Assembly: GCA_036160575.1 (NCBI GenBank) | Contig: JAYYDT010000061.1 | Span: forward strand, 1-17,429 | Length of the DNA: 17,429 nt | Reading direction: 5' to 3' | Source: TMED26 sp002694075 | Lineage (GTDB): Bacteria > Pseudomonadota > Alphaproteobacteria > Thalassobaculales > Thalassobaculaceae | Part shown: positions 1-9,443 of the stretch, piece after piece | How the letters are laid out: every line of letters begins with the position of its first letter | Numbering within the stretch: the first letter of the stretch is position 1 | The notes under the pieces: model-generated | The model's input: only the letters and a program-made list of their open reading frames with translations | Told to the model about the DNA's origin: nothing | Database searches by the model: none | Program-made: the position numbers and the translations under genes

Positions 1-921
1 GGCCGTTTGTCGCCCAGCCTTTTGGGCGGGGAAATGACCCTCGACGAGGGGCGGGCGCGGGCGGCCATGGCGCCCTTGGCCGACCGCCTTGGCTTTTCTG
101 TCGAACGGACCGCCCATGGTGTGTTGGCGATCGTGGTCGCCAATATGGTGCGGGCGATCCGCACCATTTCCATCGAGCGTGGCCACGACCCGCGCGATTT
201 CGCCTTGATGGCCTTTGGCGGGGCGGGCGCCTTGCATGCCGGAGACGTCGCCCGGGCGCTGGACATGGGGCGAGTGATCATTCCGCCGGCACCGGGCATT
301 CTATGTGCCCAGGGGCTGGTGGTTTCGGACTTGAAAGAGGATTTCGTGGCGGCCGCGCGTATGCTCTTGGCGGCGCCGGCGATGGGCGCTTTGACGGTGG
401 CGGCGGATGGCTTGCGCGCGGCGGCCGAGGCGTGGTTTAGCGCCGAGGCGGTGGCCCCCGAACGTCGGCGCGTGCAATTGGCCCTCGACCTGCGCTACCG
501 CCGCCAGAATTTCGAGCTGACCATTGACGCCAACGCACCGGACGACCCGGCGCAAATAGCGCCACTGGAAACTTTGCTGGCCCGCTTCTACGCCGACCAT
601 GACCGCACCTATGGTTTTCACACCACCGAGGACCCTGTCGAGGTGGTAAACATTCGCCTGACCGCCATCGGAACCGCCGACACACCGCCGCCGGCCGCCG
701 GCGACGGGACGGGTGCCGCGCCGACCGGGGAGCGGGCGGTGTGGGTCACGGCCGAGGACGCGACCGTGGCGCCGCTGTACCAGCGCGCTGGTCTGGCCCC
801 GGGCGCGGAATTCGTGGGGCCGGCCATTATCGACCAAACCGACGCCACCACGGTGGTTCACCCAGGTGACCGAGTGACCGTGGACGCGGCGGGTAATTTG
901 CTGATTGAGGTGTCGACATGA
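1..921 (+). CDS. hyuA: Hydantoinase/oxoprolinase subunit A (HyuA), 3' part
   Basis: This is the C-terminal ~306 residues of a HyuA-family protein, normally near 690 residues. The reading frame is open through the left edge, so the start lies outside the window. HyuA with HyuB forms ATP-dependent amidohydrolases such as N-methylhydantoinase and 5-oxoprolinase; acetone carboxylase is a relative. The visible part holds the typical stretch LMAFGGAGALHAGDVARAL, then PPAPGILCAQGLVVSDL, and the C-terminal beta-rich segment ending with DQTDATTVVHPGDRV. These are family hallmarks of the actin/ATPase-fold C-terminal half. The stop overlaps the hyuB start (ATGA at 918-921), so the two are translationally coupled and probably made in equal amounts. 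Family membership is clear, but the substrate (hydantoin, oxoproline or other lactam) cannot be read from this part. Confidence 0.93.
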   Translation, partial: GRLSPSLLGGEMTLDEGRARAAMAPLADRLGFSVERTAHGVLAIVVANMVRAIRTISIERGHDPRDFALMAFGGAGALHAGDVARALDMGRVIIPPAPGILCAQGLVVSDLKEDFVAAARMLLAAPAMGALTVAADGLRAAAEAWFSAEAVAPERRRVQLALDLRYRRQNFELTIDANAPDDPAQIAPLETLLARFYADHDRTYGFHTTEDPVEVVNIRLTAIGTADTPPPAAGDGTGAAPTGERAVWVTAEDATVAPLYQRAGLAPGAEFVGPAIIDQTDATTVVHPGDRVTVDAAGNLLIEVST

Positions 922-2609
922 CCTATCGCGAGCCGGACCCGATCACCGTCGAGGTGATCCTCAACGCCCTGCAATCGGTCACCGACGAGAGTTTTCTGGC
1001 GCTGATGAAAAGTGCCTATTCGACCAATATCAAAGAACGTCACGACCACTCGACGGCGATTGTCGACCGACGTGGCCGTTTGGTCGTGCAGGCGGCCGAC
1101 AGCATTCCGGTGCATGTCGCCTCGGTACTCGGCCAGATGGAGGCGTTACTGGCCAAATATCCGATTTCCGAGATCGCGCCCGGCGATGTCTTCGTGGCCA
1201 ACGACCCGCACGAAGGCGGCGGCACGCACCTGCCCGATGTGGCGTTCGCGGCGCCGGTTTTCGTCGATGACGTGCTCCTGGGCTTCGTCTGCAATCTGGC
1301 CCATCACGCCGATATCGGCGGCGCTCATCCGGGCTCGATGTCCGGCGGTATGACGGAAATTTATCAAGAAGGTTTGCGCATTCCGGTGGTCAAGCTGTAC
1401 CGCGCCGGCGAGCTGCAAAGTGACTTGTTTGAAATGATGCTGCTGAACGTGCGGGTGCGCGAGGAGCGGCGCGGCGATTACAACGCCCAGATGGCCGCCC
1501 TGCGCTATGGCGAGCGGCGCCTCAAGCGGCTCGCCGAGACCTATGGCGTGGCCATGTTGGACGCGGTTTTCGACCAGATCATCACCCGTACCGGCGCGCG
1601 TATGGCGGCGGCTTTGGCCGAGGTGCCCGACGGCACCTATCGGTTCGAGGACGTGATGGATGACGATGGCCGCGATATGGTCGGCGTGCCGATCGCCGTC
1701 ACGGTGACCATCGCGGGCTCGCAGGCGGTGTTTGATTTCACCGGCACATCGCCGCAAACACCGGGCAACATCAACATCCCGCTGCACGGCACCAAGGCGG
1801 CGGTGTGCTATGTGGTCAAAGCCTTGTTAGACCCGGAAATTCCCAATAATCAGGGCGTCTTGGACGCGATTGAGGTGACCGCGCCGGCTGGCACGCTGCT
1901 GAACTGCGTCAGTCCGGCGGCGGTCGCCTCGCGCGCCCACACGTCTCAGCGAATCATTGACGTGGTTTTAGGCGCCTTGGCGCCGGCCTTGCCGGAGCGG
2001 GTCATCGGGGCGGCCAATGGCGCCAATACCATGGCTGTTTTCAGTGGTCGCCATCCCGACACCGGCGAGGAATATGTTTATCTAGAGACTCTCGGCGGCG
2101 GCATGGGCGGCCGTAACGACCGTGACGGCAAGGATGGCGTGCAGGTGCATATCACCAACACATCCAACCTGCCGGTTGAGGCCATCGAGATGGAGTTCCC
2201 GCTACGGGTGGAAAGCTATGGCCTGATTCCGGATAGCGGTGGCGCCGGCCAGTTTCGCGGCGGAATGGGTCTGCGTCGGGTGGTCACGCCGGTTGGCCAT
2301 GATTGTTTGTTCAATGGCGTTGGCGAACGTTTCCGTACTCAGCCGTGGGGTGTGTTCGGTGGGGCCGCCGGCGCCGGCGGGCAATTCCGTTTCGCCGATG
2401 GCGCGGGCGCGGCGCGTGTTTTGCCCCCGAAGACCGGCAACCAGGTGCTGACCGCCGCCGAGAAGGTGATCATCGACACGCCGGGCGCCGGCGGCTACGG
2501 CCCCCCGTCGGCGCGCGCGCCCGAGGCGCGGGACGCGGACCGCCGCTCGGGCAAGTTTTCCGACGCCTTTATGGCCCAGCATTATTCCGAAAGCACCGGC
2601 GACGACTGA
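918..2609 (+). CDS. hyuB: Hydantoinase/oxoprolinase subunit B (HyuB)
   Basis: Full-length 563-residue HyuB-family protein, the partner of HyuA in ATP-dependent cyclic-amide hydrolysis. Visible family motifs are NIKERHDHSTAIVD (about 37-50), the metal-site-like NDPHEGGGTHLPD (95-107) and HHADIGGAHPGS (129-140). A glycine-rich region (GGGMGGRNDRDG, then GGAGQFRGGMGLRR) follows in the C-terminal half, as usual. The length fits the family (about 520-590). The ATG overlaps the hyuA stop by 4 nt, which fixes the start by coupling. The last ~35 residues are charged and variable. No transporter, racemase or carbamoylase gene is visible on this side, so the substrate remains unassigned. The function is inferred from the family; the assignment to HyuB itself is secure. 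Confidence 0.95.
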   Translation: MTYREPDPITVEVILNALQSVTDESFLALMKSAYSTNIKERHDHSTAIVDRRGRLVVQAADSIPVHVASVLGQMEALLAKYPISEIAPGDVFVANDPHEGGGTHLPDVAFAAPVFVDDVLLGFVCNLAHHADIGGAHPGSMSGGMTEIYQEGLRIPVVKLYRAGELQSDLFEMMLLNVRVREERRGDYNAQMAALRYGERRLKRLAETYGVAMLDAVFDQIITRTGARMAAALAEVPDGTYRFEDVMDDDGRDMVGVPIAVTVTIAGSQAVFDFTGTSPQTPGNINIPLHGTKAAVCYVVKALLDPEIPNNQGVLDAIEVTAPAGTLLNCVSPAAVASRAHTSQRIIDVVLGALAPALPERVIGAANGANTMAVFSGRHPDTGEEYVYLETLGGGMGGRNDRDGKDGVQVHITNTSNLPVEAIEMEFPLRVESYGLIPDSGGAGQFRGGMGLRRVVTPVGHDCLFNGVGERFRTQPWGVFGGAAGAGGQFRFADGAGAARVLPPKTGNQVLTAAEKVIIDTPGAGGYGPPSARAPEARDADRRSGKFSDAFMAQHYSESTGDD

Positions 2610-2621
2610 AAACGCGTTTTC
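2608..2621. other. Perfect 14-nt dyad just after hyuB
   Basis: GAAAACGCGTTTTC starts in the hyuB stop codon and is a perfect palindrome. Flanking GAC (2604-2606) and GTC (2622-2624) can extend the arms with one bulged T. As RNA it could fold as a 5-bp A/U stem around CGCG plus three more pairs, but no T-run follows, so it is a poor intrinsic terminator. It could equally be an operator for the downstream malic enzyme gene. The rest of the 93-nt gap to 2703 contains a short GGCGA/TCGCC inverted repeat (2651-2662) and no convincing promoter. Confidence 0.3.
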
Positions 2622-2702
2622 GTCTCGCATCCGCACGCTTTTCGGCTTTGGGCGATTTCGCCGGCGCGGTACTGTGCCGCTTCGGTTGAACGCGAGGGCG
2701 GG

Positions 2703-4984
<2,282 letters not shown>

Positions 4985-4991
<7 letters not shown>

Positions 4992-5000
4992 GGCCAGGTG
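4985..5000 (+). promoter_or_regulatory. Hairpin over maeB stop and mgtE ribosome-binding site
   Basis: CACCTG-AGGC-CAGGTG forms a perfect 6-bp stem with a 4-nt loop. It contains the maeB stop codon (4989-4991) in the stem and loop and ends 2 nt before the mgtE ATG (5003). The only Shine-Dalgarno-like bases (GAGG, 4990-4993, or AGGTG, 4996-5000) are within it. A ribosome terminating on maeB would melt the stem, so the hairpin may make mgtE translation depend on maeB translation. This role is inferred from position only. Confidence 0.4.
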
Positions 5001-5002
5001 CC

Positions 5003-6400
5003 ATGTCCGCGCCGCCCGACAAGCCCGCCAAGGTGAAAAAGCGACCGATCACCTTCGCTCTTTACGGCTTGACGCCGGAGGTTGAAAAGGCGGTCGGGCG
5101 GGCCTTGGTCGAGGACCGGGTGAAGGACCTGCGCAAACTGATAAAACCTCTGCACGCCGCCGATCTCGCCGATTTGCTGGAACGTCAGGACCGTGAACGG
5201 CGCCGGCAACTGGCCGGCCTGTTGAGCGGCGAATTCGACCCCCAGGTGCTGACCTATCTCGACGAGGCGGTGCGCGAGGAGGTGATGGAGGCGATTGACG
5301 ACGGCGATCTCGCGACCGCCATCGCCCATCTTGATTCCGATGACGCCGTCGACCTGATCGGTGAAATGGGCGCCGCCGAACAGGCCCGTATGTTGGAAGC
5401 CCTGCCGGCGCGGGATCGTTTTTTGGTCGAGGAGGGACTAACCTTTCCAGAGGAGTCCGCCGGTCGGCTGATGCAGCGCGAGGTGGTGGTCGCACCGGCC
5501 CATTGGACGGTTGGCCAGGTGATCGACTTTCTGCGTACCGCGTCTCAGGTGCCCAACGATTTTTACGCGATTTTCATCGTCGATCCGGCCCACCGACCGG
5601 TTGGCGCCCTCTATCTCGACCGCTTGCTGCGCACCAAGCGGCCGGTGCGCGTGGCCGATATCATGGCCCAAGACTTTCACCGCGTACCGGCCGAGATGGA
5701 CCAGGAAGAGGTGGCCCTGTTGTTCCGCCAATATGGTTTGGTGGCGGCGCCGGTGACCGATGGCGAGGGGCGCCTTTTGGGGGTGGTCACCATCGACGAT
5801 GTGGTGACCGTCATCGACGCCGAGGCGGAGGAAGACTTGATGCGCCTCGGGGGCGTGTCGGAAATCGATTTGTACGGCAATGTCATGCGGGTGGTGCGTG
5901 GCCGGTTCGCTTGGTTGGTGGTGAATTTGCTGACCGCGGTGATGGCCTCGATGGTGATCGGTGCCTTTCAAGGGACCATCGAAAAATTGGTCGCGCTGGC
6001 GGTGTTGATGCCGATTGTCGCCTCGATGGGCGGTAACGCCGGCACTCAGACCGTGACGGTGGCGGTGCGCGCTTTGGCGATGCGTGAGTTGACCTCGATC
6101 AACGCGCTGCGTTTCGTCCTTCGCGAAACCTTGGTCGGCTCGGTCAACGCCGTCGCCTTCGCGGTGGTCGCCGGTGCGGTGTCCTGGTTTTGGTTCGACG
6201 ATCCCATGGTCGCGGGCATCATGGCCGCGGCGATGGCCGTCAACCTGGTGGTCGCGGGGCTTTTCGGCACGGTCGTCCCGCTGACCCTCGACCGTCTGGG
6301 GGTCGACCCGGCGGTGGCCTCCTCGGTGTTCATGACGACGGTCACCGATGTCATCGGCTTCCTCAGCTTTTTGGGCCTGGCGGCGCTGTGGTTGCTGTAG
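5003..6400 (+). CDS. mgtE: Magnesium transporter MgtE
   Basis: 465-residue MgtE-family Mg2+ channel of the inner membrane. Domain order is as in structurally known MgtE: an N-terminal cytosolic superhelical domain (about 25-140), two CBS domains (about 150-265) that sense intracellular Mg2+, a plug-helix region, and five membrane segments (about 295-465). Diagnostic motifs are MPIVASMGGNAGTQTVTVAVRALA near 337-360 and DPAVASSVFMTTVTDVIGF near 434-452. The Asp of TDVIG (about 447) corresponds to the pore Mg2+-coordinating Asp. It sits 11 nt after maeB, so the two are likely cotranscribed. There is no space for an M-box riboswitch directly upstream, so Mg2+ control probably acts at the protein level through the CBS domains. 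Confidence 0.96.
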   Translation: MSAPPDKPAKVKKRPITFALYGLTPEVEKAVGRALVEDRVKDLRKLIKPLHAADLADLLERQDRERRRQLAGLLSGEFDPQVLTYLDEAVREEVMEAIDDGDLATAIAHLDSDDAVDLIGEMGAAEQARMLEALPARDRFLVEEGLTFPEESAGRLMQREVVVAPAHWTVGQVIDFLRTASQVPNDFYAIFIVDPAHRPVGALYLDRLLRTKRPVRVADIMAQDFHRVPAEMDQEEVALLFRQYGLVAAPVTDGEGRLLGVVTIDDVVTVIDAEAEEDLMRLGGVSEIDLYGNVMRVVRGRFAWLVVNLLTAVMASMVIGAFQGTIEKLVALAVLMPIVASMGGNAGTQTVTVAVRALAMRELTSINALRFVLRETLVGSVNAVAFAVVAGAVSWFWFDDPMVAGIMAAAMAVNLVVAGLFGTVVPLTLDRLGVDPAVASSVFMTTVTDVIGFLSFLGLAALWLL

Positions 6401-6419
6401 CCGGCGCGGCAATCTTTGC

Positions 6420-6449
6420 TTGACCCGCGGGGGGGCTGTATCACTATCG
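6420..6449 (+). promoter_or_regulatory. Candidate sigma-70 promoter for the ivd cluster
   Basis: TTGACC at 6420-6425 is a good -35 element. An 18-nt spacer leads to CTATCG (6444-6449), a weak -10 of the alphaproteobacterial cTATnn kind. It lies in the 85-nt gap between mgtE and ivd, the only sizeable gap before the nine-gene cluster. A perfect 10-nt palindrome TTGTCGACAA (6466-6475), just upstream of the ivd Shine-Dalgarno, could be an operator half of a local regulator. Both points rest on sequence resemblance alone. Confidence 0.4.
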
Positions 6450-6485
6450 ACACGCGCTGAAGGCGTTGTCGACAAAGGTGAGACC

Positions 6486-7658
6486 ATGATCCCGAACAGC
6501 TATCCGACCTTGAATTTCAACCTCGGTGAAACCGCCGAGATGTTACGCGCGCAAGTCGCCGCCTTCGCCGCCGACGAGATTGCGCCGATCGCCGACACGG
6601 TCGACCGCAGCGATGAATTTCCTCGCCAGTTGTGGCCGAAAATGGGCGATCTTGGGCTGCTTGGGGTCACCGTCGAGGAAGAGTATGGGGGCGCTGGCAT
6701 GGGCTACACCGACCATGTGGTGGCGATGGAGGAGGTTAGCCGCGCCTCCGGCGGCATCGGACTCAGCTATGGCGCCCATTCCAATCTCTGTGTCAATCAA
6801 ATCCGGCTCAACGGGAGTGGCGATCAACGCCGTCGTTATCTGCCCAAACTGATTTCCGGAGCGCATGTCGGCGCCCTGGCGATGAGCGAAAGCGGCGCCG
6901 GCTCCGACGTCGTTTCGATGCAATTGCGGGCCGAGAAAAAAGGCGACCGCTACATCCTCAACGGCACCAAAATGTGGATCACCAATGGGCCGGTGGCCGA
7001 TGTGCTGGTGGTCTACGCCAAAACCGACATGGCCGCTCATCAGCATGGCATCACGGCGTTTCTAATCGAAAAGGAATTCGCCGGTTTTTCCGTGTCGCCC
7101 AAGCTCGACAAACTGGGCATGCGCGGCTCGCCCACGGGCGAGCTGGTGTTCACCGATTGCGAGGTTCCGGCCGAAAATATCCTCGGTGGGGTCGGCGGCG
7201 GCGTGGCTGTGCTGATGAGTGGCTTGGATTACGAACGCGCGGTGCTGGCCGGCGGTTGCCTGGGGCTGATGCAAGCCTGCATGGACGTGGTCGTGCCTTA
7301 CGTCCATGAGCGCAAACAATTTGGCCAGCCAATCGGTGAGTTCCAGTTGATGCAAGGCAAGTTGGCCGACATGTATGTCACGCTGAGCTCCTGCCGCGCT
7401 TATGTCTACGCGGTCGGGCAAGCCTGCGACCGCGGCGAGGTCACCCGCAAAGACGCCGCCGGCGCGATCCTTTTGGCCGCCGAGAAAGCCACCTGGATGG
7501 CTTTGGAGGCGATCCAGGCGCTGGGCGGTATGGGCTATATCAACGACAGTCCGACAGGCCGCCTGCTGCGCGACGCCAAACTTTATGAAATCGGGGCCGG
7601 CACCTCGGAAATACGACGCATGCTGATCGGCCGTGAACTGTTCAAAGAAACTGTCTGA
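6486..7658 (+). CDS. ivd: Isovaleryl-CoA dehydrogenase
   Basis: 390-residue FAD-dependent acyl-CoA dehydrogenase that converts isovaleryl-CoA to 3-methylcrotonyl-CoA in leucine breakdown, passing electrons to ETF. The start at 6486 has a good RBS (AAAGGTG, 6474-6480) and gives the normal family N-terminus; the open frame extends 46 codons upstream, but into mgtE. Signature 1 is LAMSESGAGSDV (131-142). The key diagnostic is Glu250 in LDYERAVLAGG, the relocated catalytic base of isovaleryl-CoA dehydrogenases. The position used by medium-chain enzymes is Ala371 in YEIGAGTSE. The C-terminal half (FGQPIGEFQLMQGKLADMY, GGMGYINDSPTGRLLRDAKL) is very close to known Ivd. The downstream mccB/mccA genes take the next step, supporting the assignment. 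Confidence 0.96.
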   Translation: MIPNSYPTLNFNLGETAEMLRAQVAAFAADEIAPIADTVDRSDEFPRQLWPKMGDLGLLGVTVEEEYGGAGMGYTDHVVAMEEVSRASGGIGLSYGAHSNLCVNQIRLNGSGDQRRRYLPKLISGAHVGALAMSESGAGSDVVSMQLRAEKKGDRYILNGTKMWITNGPVADVLVVYAKTDMAAHQHGITAFLIEKEFAGFSVSPKLDKLGMRGSPTGELVFTDCEVPAENILGGVGGGVAVLMSGLDYERAVLAGGCLGLMQACMDVVVPYVHERKQFGQPIGEFQLMQGKLADMYVTLSSCRAYVYAVGQACDRGEVTRKDAAGAILLAAEKATWMALEAIQALGGMGYINDSPTGRLLRDAKLYEIGAGTSEIRRMLIGRELFKETV

Positions 7659-7703
7659 CGCCGTTGGAGCGCTTAACCCGCCTGGAAAAAAAGGAGAAAA
7701 TCC

Positions 7704-8090
7704 ATGATTGGCGCGCGTTACTTTTCGGGATCGCCGTTCGAAGAAATGGCCGGCTATGCCCGCGCGGTCATCGACGGTGACATGATCTATGTCTCCGGCA
7801 CCACCGGCTTCGACCCCGAAACCTTCGACTTTCCGGAAGATGTCGAAAGCCAGTGCGAGAACTGCTTCGCCACCATCCGGCGGGCCTTGGCGGCCCATGG
7901 CGCATCGCTTGACGACCTATTACGGGTGCGAATTTTCGTCGCCAGCCGCGCCGAGTTCCAGCGAATCGCCCCGATCATCAAGCGCCACTGCGCCGCCGCC
8001 CTACCGGCCAACACAACGGTCTTGGCGGACTTGGTGGAGCCTCATATGCGGGTTGAGATCGAAGTGACCGCGCGCCGCCAGATGGGCTAA
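7704..8090 (+). CDS. RidA-family (YjgF/YER057c) protein, Arg-less subgroup
   Basis: 128-residue RidA-fold protein with a strong AAGGAG RBS (7691-7696). Features are the N-terminal MIYVSGTTGFDPET (27-40), the central LDDLLRVRIFV (69-79) and the C-terminal VEIEVTARR (117-125). RidA proteins are cytosolic trimers that hydrolyse reactive 2-aminoacrylate and other imines from PLP enzymes. An ungapped match of the C-terminal stretch to RidA (PARSCVEVARLPKDVKIEIE) puts Asn103 where the catalytic Arg105 of RidA lies. The archetypal deaminase activity is therefore not expected, and this belongs with the Rid subfamilies of uncertain function. It lies 45 nt after ivd and is co-directional with the leucine cluster. 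A role in scavenging an intermediate or in ligand sensing is only a guess. Confidence 0.9.
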   Translation: MIGARYFSGSPFEEMAGYARAVIDGDMIYVSGTTGFDPETFDFPEDVESQCENCFATIRRALAAHGASLDDLLRVRIFVASRAEFQRIAPIIKRHCAAALPANTTVLADLVEPHMRVEIEVTARRQMG

Positions 8091-8109
8091 ACTGTCACCT
8101 CTTTTTCTT

Positions 8110-8128
8110 GGCGCGCCGGCGCGGCGCC
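8110..8128 (+). other. GC-rich inverted repeat between ridA-like and SDR genes
   Basis: GGCGC (8110-8114) and GCGCC (8124-8128) can pair around a GC-rich loop that itself contains the palindrome GCGCCGGCGC. It follows a pyrimidine run (CTCTTTTTCTT) and lies 18 nt before the SDR start. It has no downstream T-tract, so it does not look like an intrinsic terminator. It may modestly affect message stability or expression of the downstream genes. Confidence 0.25.
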
Positions 8129-8146
8129 CCTCATATGGAGACATCG

Positions 8147-8824
8147 ATGCCGACAGTCATGATCACCGGAGCCTCGCGGGGCATTGGTTTGGAATTCGTG
8201 CGCCAATACGCGGGCGAGGGGTGGCGCGTGATCGCGCTCTGTCGAAACCCCGCCGCCGCGACGGATTTGGCGGCGGTGGCCGGCGATGTGACGGTCGGCG
8301 CCATTGATGTTGATGATATGGCTTCGGTGACCGCCGCCTCGGCGGCTTTCGCCGACAGCCCCATCGACCTGCTGATCAACAACGCCGGGATTAATGTGCG
8401 AGCGGCCAGTCTCCAGGATGTCGATTACGAGGGGTGGCTGCGCAATCTGGACACCAATATCCTGGGGCCGATCCGAGTGGTTCAAGCCTTCTTGCCGCAG
8501 GTAGAGGCCGGTGACGGCAAAAAACTGGTCTATGTCAGCTCGAAAATGGGGTCGATCGCCGAAAACACCGGCGGCGGGATGATCTATCGGACTTCCAAAA
8601 CGGGCTTGAACATGGCGGTTAGTTGCCTGGCCCTGGAACTGGCGCCGAAGCAAATCACCTCGCTGCTGTTTCATCCGGGCCATGTGCGCACCGATATGGG
8701 CGGCGCCGCCGCGCCGGTGACGACCGGTGAAAGCGTCAGCGGCATGCGCCAGGTCATCGCCGGCGCCGGAATGGCCGACAACGGCCAGTTCTTCAACTAT
8801 GACGGCGCGGCTCTGCCGTGGTGA
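8147..8824 (+). CDS. SDR oxidoreductase, C-factor/sniffer-like
   Basis: 225-residue short-chain dehydrogenase/reductase, cytosolic, expected to use NAD(P)H. Motifs: cofactor loop TGASRGIG (7-14), NNAG (78-81), catalytic Ser in YVSSKMGSI (129-137), and Tyr147-x3-Lys151 in MIYRTSKTG. After the active site it carries HPGHVRTDMGG (176-186). That segment and the short length resemble the C-factor/sniffer carbonyl-reductase branch more than classical SDRs of about 250 residues. The start at 8147 is chosen because GGAG (8137-8140) lies 6 nt upstream and the protein then begins MPTVMITGASRGIG. An ATG at 8135 would add METS, and a TTG at 8108 is unlikely. Substrate unknown; a carbonyl compound from branched-chain or aldehyde metabolism is possible given the neighbours. 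Confidence 0.92.
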   Translation: MPTVMITGASRGIGLEFVRQYAGEGWRVIALCRNPAAATDLAAVAGDVTVGAIDVDDMASVTAASAAFADSPIDLLINNAGINVRAASLQDVDYEGWLRNLDTNILGPIRVVQAFLPQVEAGDGKKLVYVSSKMGSIAENTGGGMIYRTSKTGLNMAVSCLALELAPKQITSLLFHPGHVRTDMGGAAAPVTTGESVSGMRQVIAGAGMADNGQFFNYDGAALPW

Positions 8825-8832
8825 TATGACCC

Positions 8833-9438
8833 ATGCCCGCCCCGATCGATTTTTATTTCGAACTGTCATCGCCCTATTCTTATTTGGCGGCGCGGAAGAT
8901 CGGCGACGTCGCCAAGCTTTATGATCGTGCCGTTCATTGGTGGCCAATCATGCTGGGGGTGATTTTCCAAACCACCCAAAATCGGCCCTTGATGGAACAA
9001 CCGTTGAAGGCCGATTACACGGATCGGGACGTGCGCCGGGTGGCGCGCGACATGGGGCTGCCCTTCGCACCGCCGGTCGCCGGCTTTCCTTTTGCCTCGC
9101 ATGTTGGCGCGCGGGCGATTTACTGGGCCGCGGACCAGGAGGAAGGGGCCGATGCGCGCCTGGCCGTGGCCCTGTTTCAGGCGGTCTTCGAACGCGGCCA
9201 GTCGATCACCGACGCCGCCGCCGTTGGGCGCGTCGCCGACGCGGTCGGCCTTGACGGGGCGGCTCTTATCGACGCCGTTGGGATGCCGGCGGTGAAGGAT
9301 CGCCTGCGGGCCGCCAACGACCGCGCGCTGGCCGCCGGCGTCTGTGGCGCGCCATTTTTTATTGTTGATGAGGAGCCTTTTTGGGGGTGCGATCGCCTCG
9401 ACCATGTCGAGCGCTGGTTGGCCACCGGAGGGTGGTGA
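8833..9438 (+). CDS. 2-hydroxychromene-2-carboxylate isomerase-like (DsbA fold)
   Basis: 201-residue thioredoxin-fold protein of the HCCA isomerase / kappa-GST branch of the DsbA superfamily. The N-terminus IDFYFELSSPYSYLAARKI carries Ser13 before Pro14. In the Pseudomonas isomerase this Ser activates glutathione, replacing the redox Cys of DsbA. The C-terminal part GVCGAPFFIVDEEPFWGCDRL (about 170-190) contains the family's cis-Pro loop (GAPFF). Known members isomerise 2-hydroxychromene-2-carboxylate in naphthalene breakdown, but most genomic members have unknown substrates. No aromatic-degradation genes are nearby. It starts 8 nt after the SDR stop with little RBS, so translation is probably coupled, and its stop abuts mccB. 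A glutathione-linked isomerisation or detoxification role is inference. Confidence 0.9.
   Translation: MPAPIDFYFELSSPYSYLAARKIGDVAKLYDRAVHWWPIMLGVIFQTTQNRPLMEQPLKADYTDRDVRRVARDMGLPFAPPVAGFPFASHVGARAIYWAADQEEGADARLAVALFQAVFERGQSITDAAAVGRVADAVGLDGAALIDAVGMPAVKDRLRAANDRALAAGVCGAPFFIVDEEPFWGCDRLDHVERWLATGGW
9422..9435 (+). promoter_or_regulatory. Hairpin with mccB Shine-Dalgarno in its loop
   Basis: CCACC-GGAG-GGTGG folds as a 5-bp stem (plus a possible G-U closing pair, 9421/9436) whose loop is exactly GGAG, the best Shine-Dalgarno for mccB. It overlaps the last sense codons of the upstream gene, whose TGA is at 9436-9438. Ribosomes finishing the upstream gene would open it. The arrangement parallels the hairpin at 4985-5000. 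A coupling role is inferred. Confidence 0.4.
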
Positions 9439-9443
9439 GCGAG

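Noticed and set aside
5438..6487. A 349-codon open frame on the minus strand, opposite mgtE
   Set aside because: It is extremely His/Arg/Asp-rich, has no family resemblance, and is fully explained as the shadow of the mgtE coding frame.
8108..8146. TTG start at 8108 or ATG at 8135 for the SDR gene
   Set aside because: The GGAG at 8137-8140 fits only the ATG at 8147, and SDRs of this branch begin just before the TGASRGIG loop. The extra N-terminal residues are not family-like.
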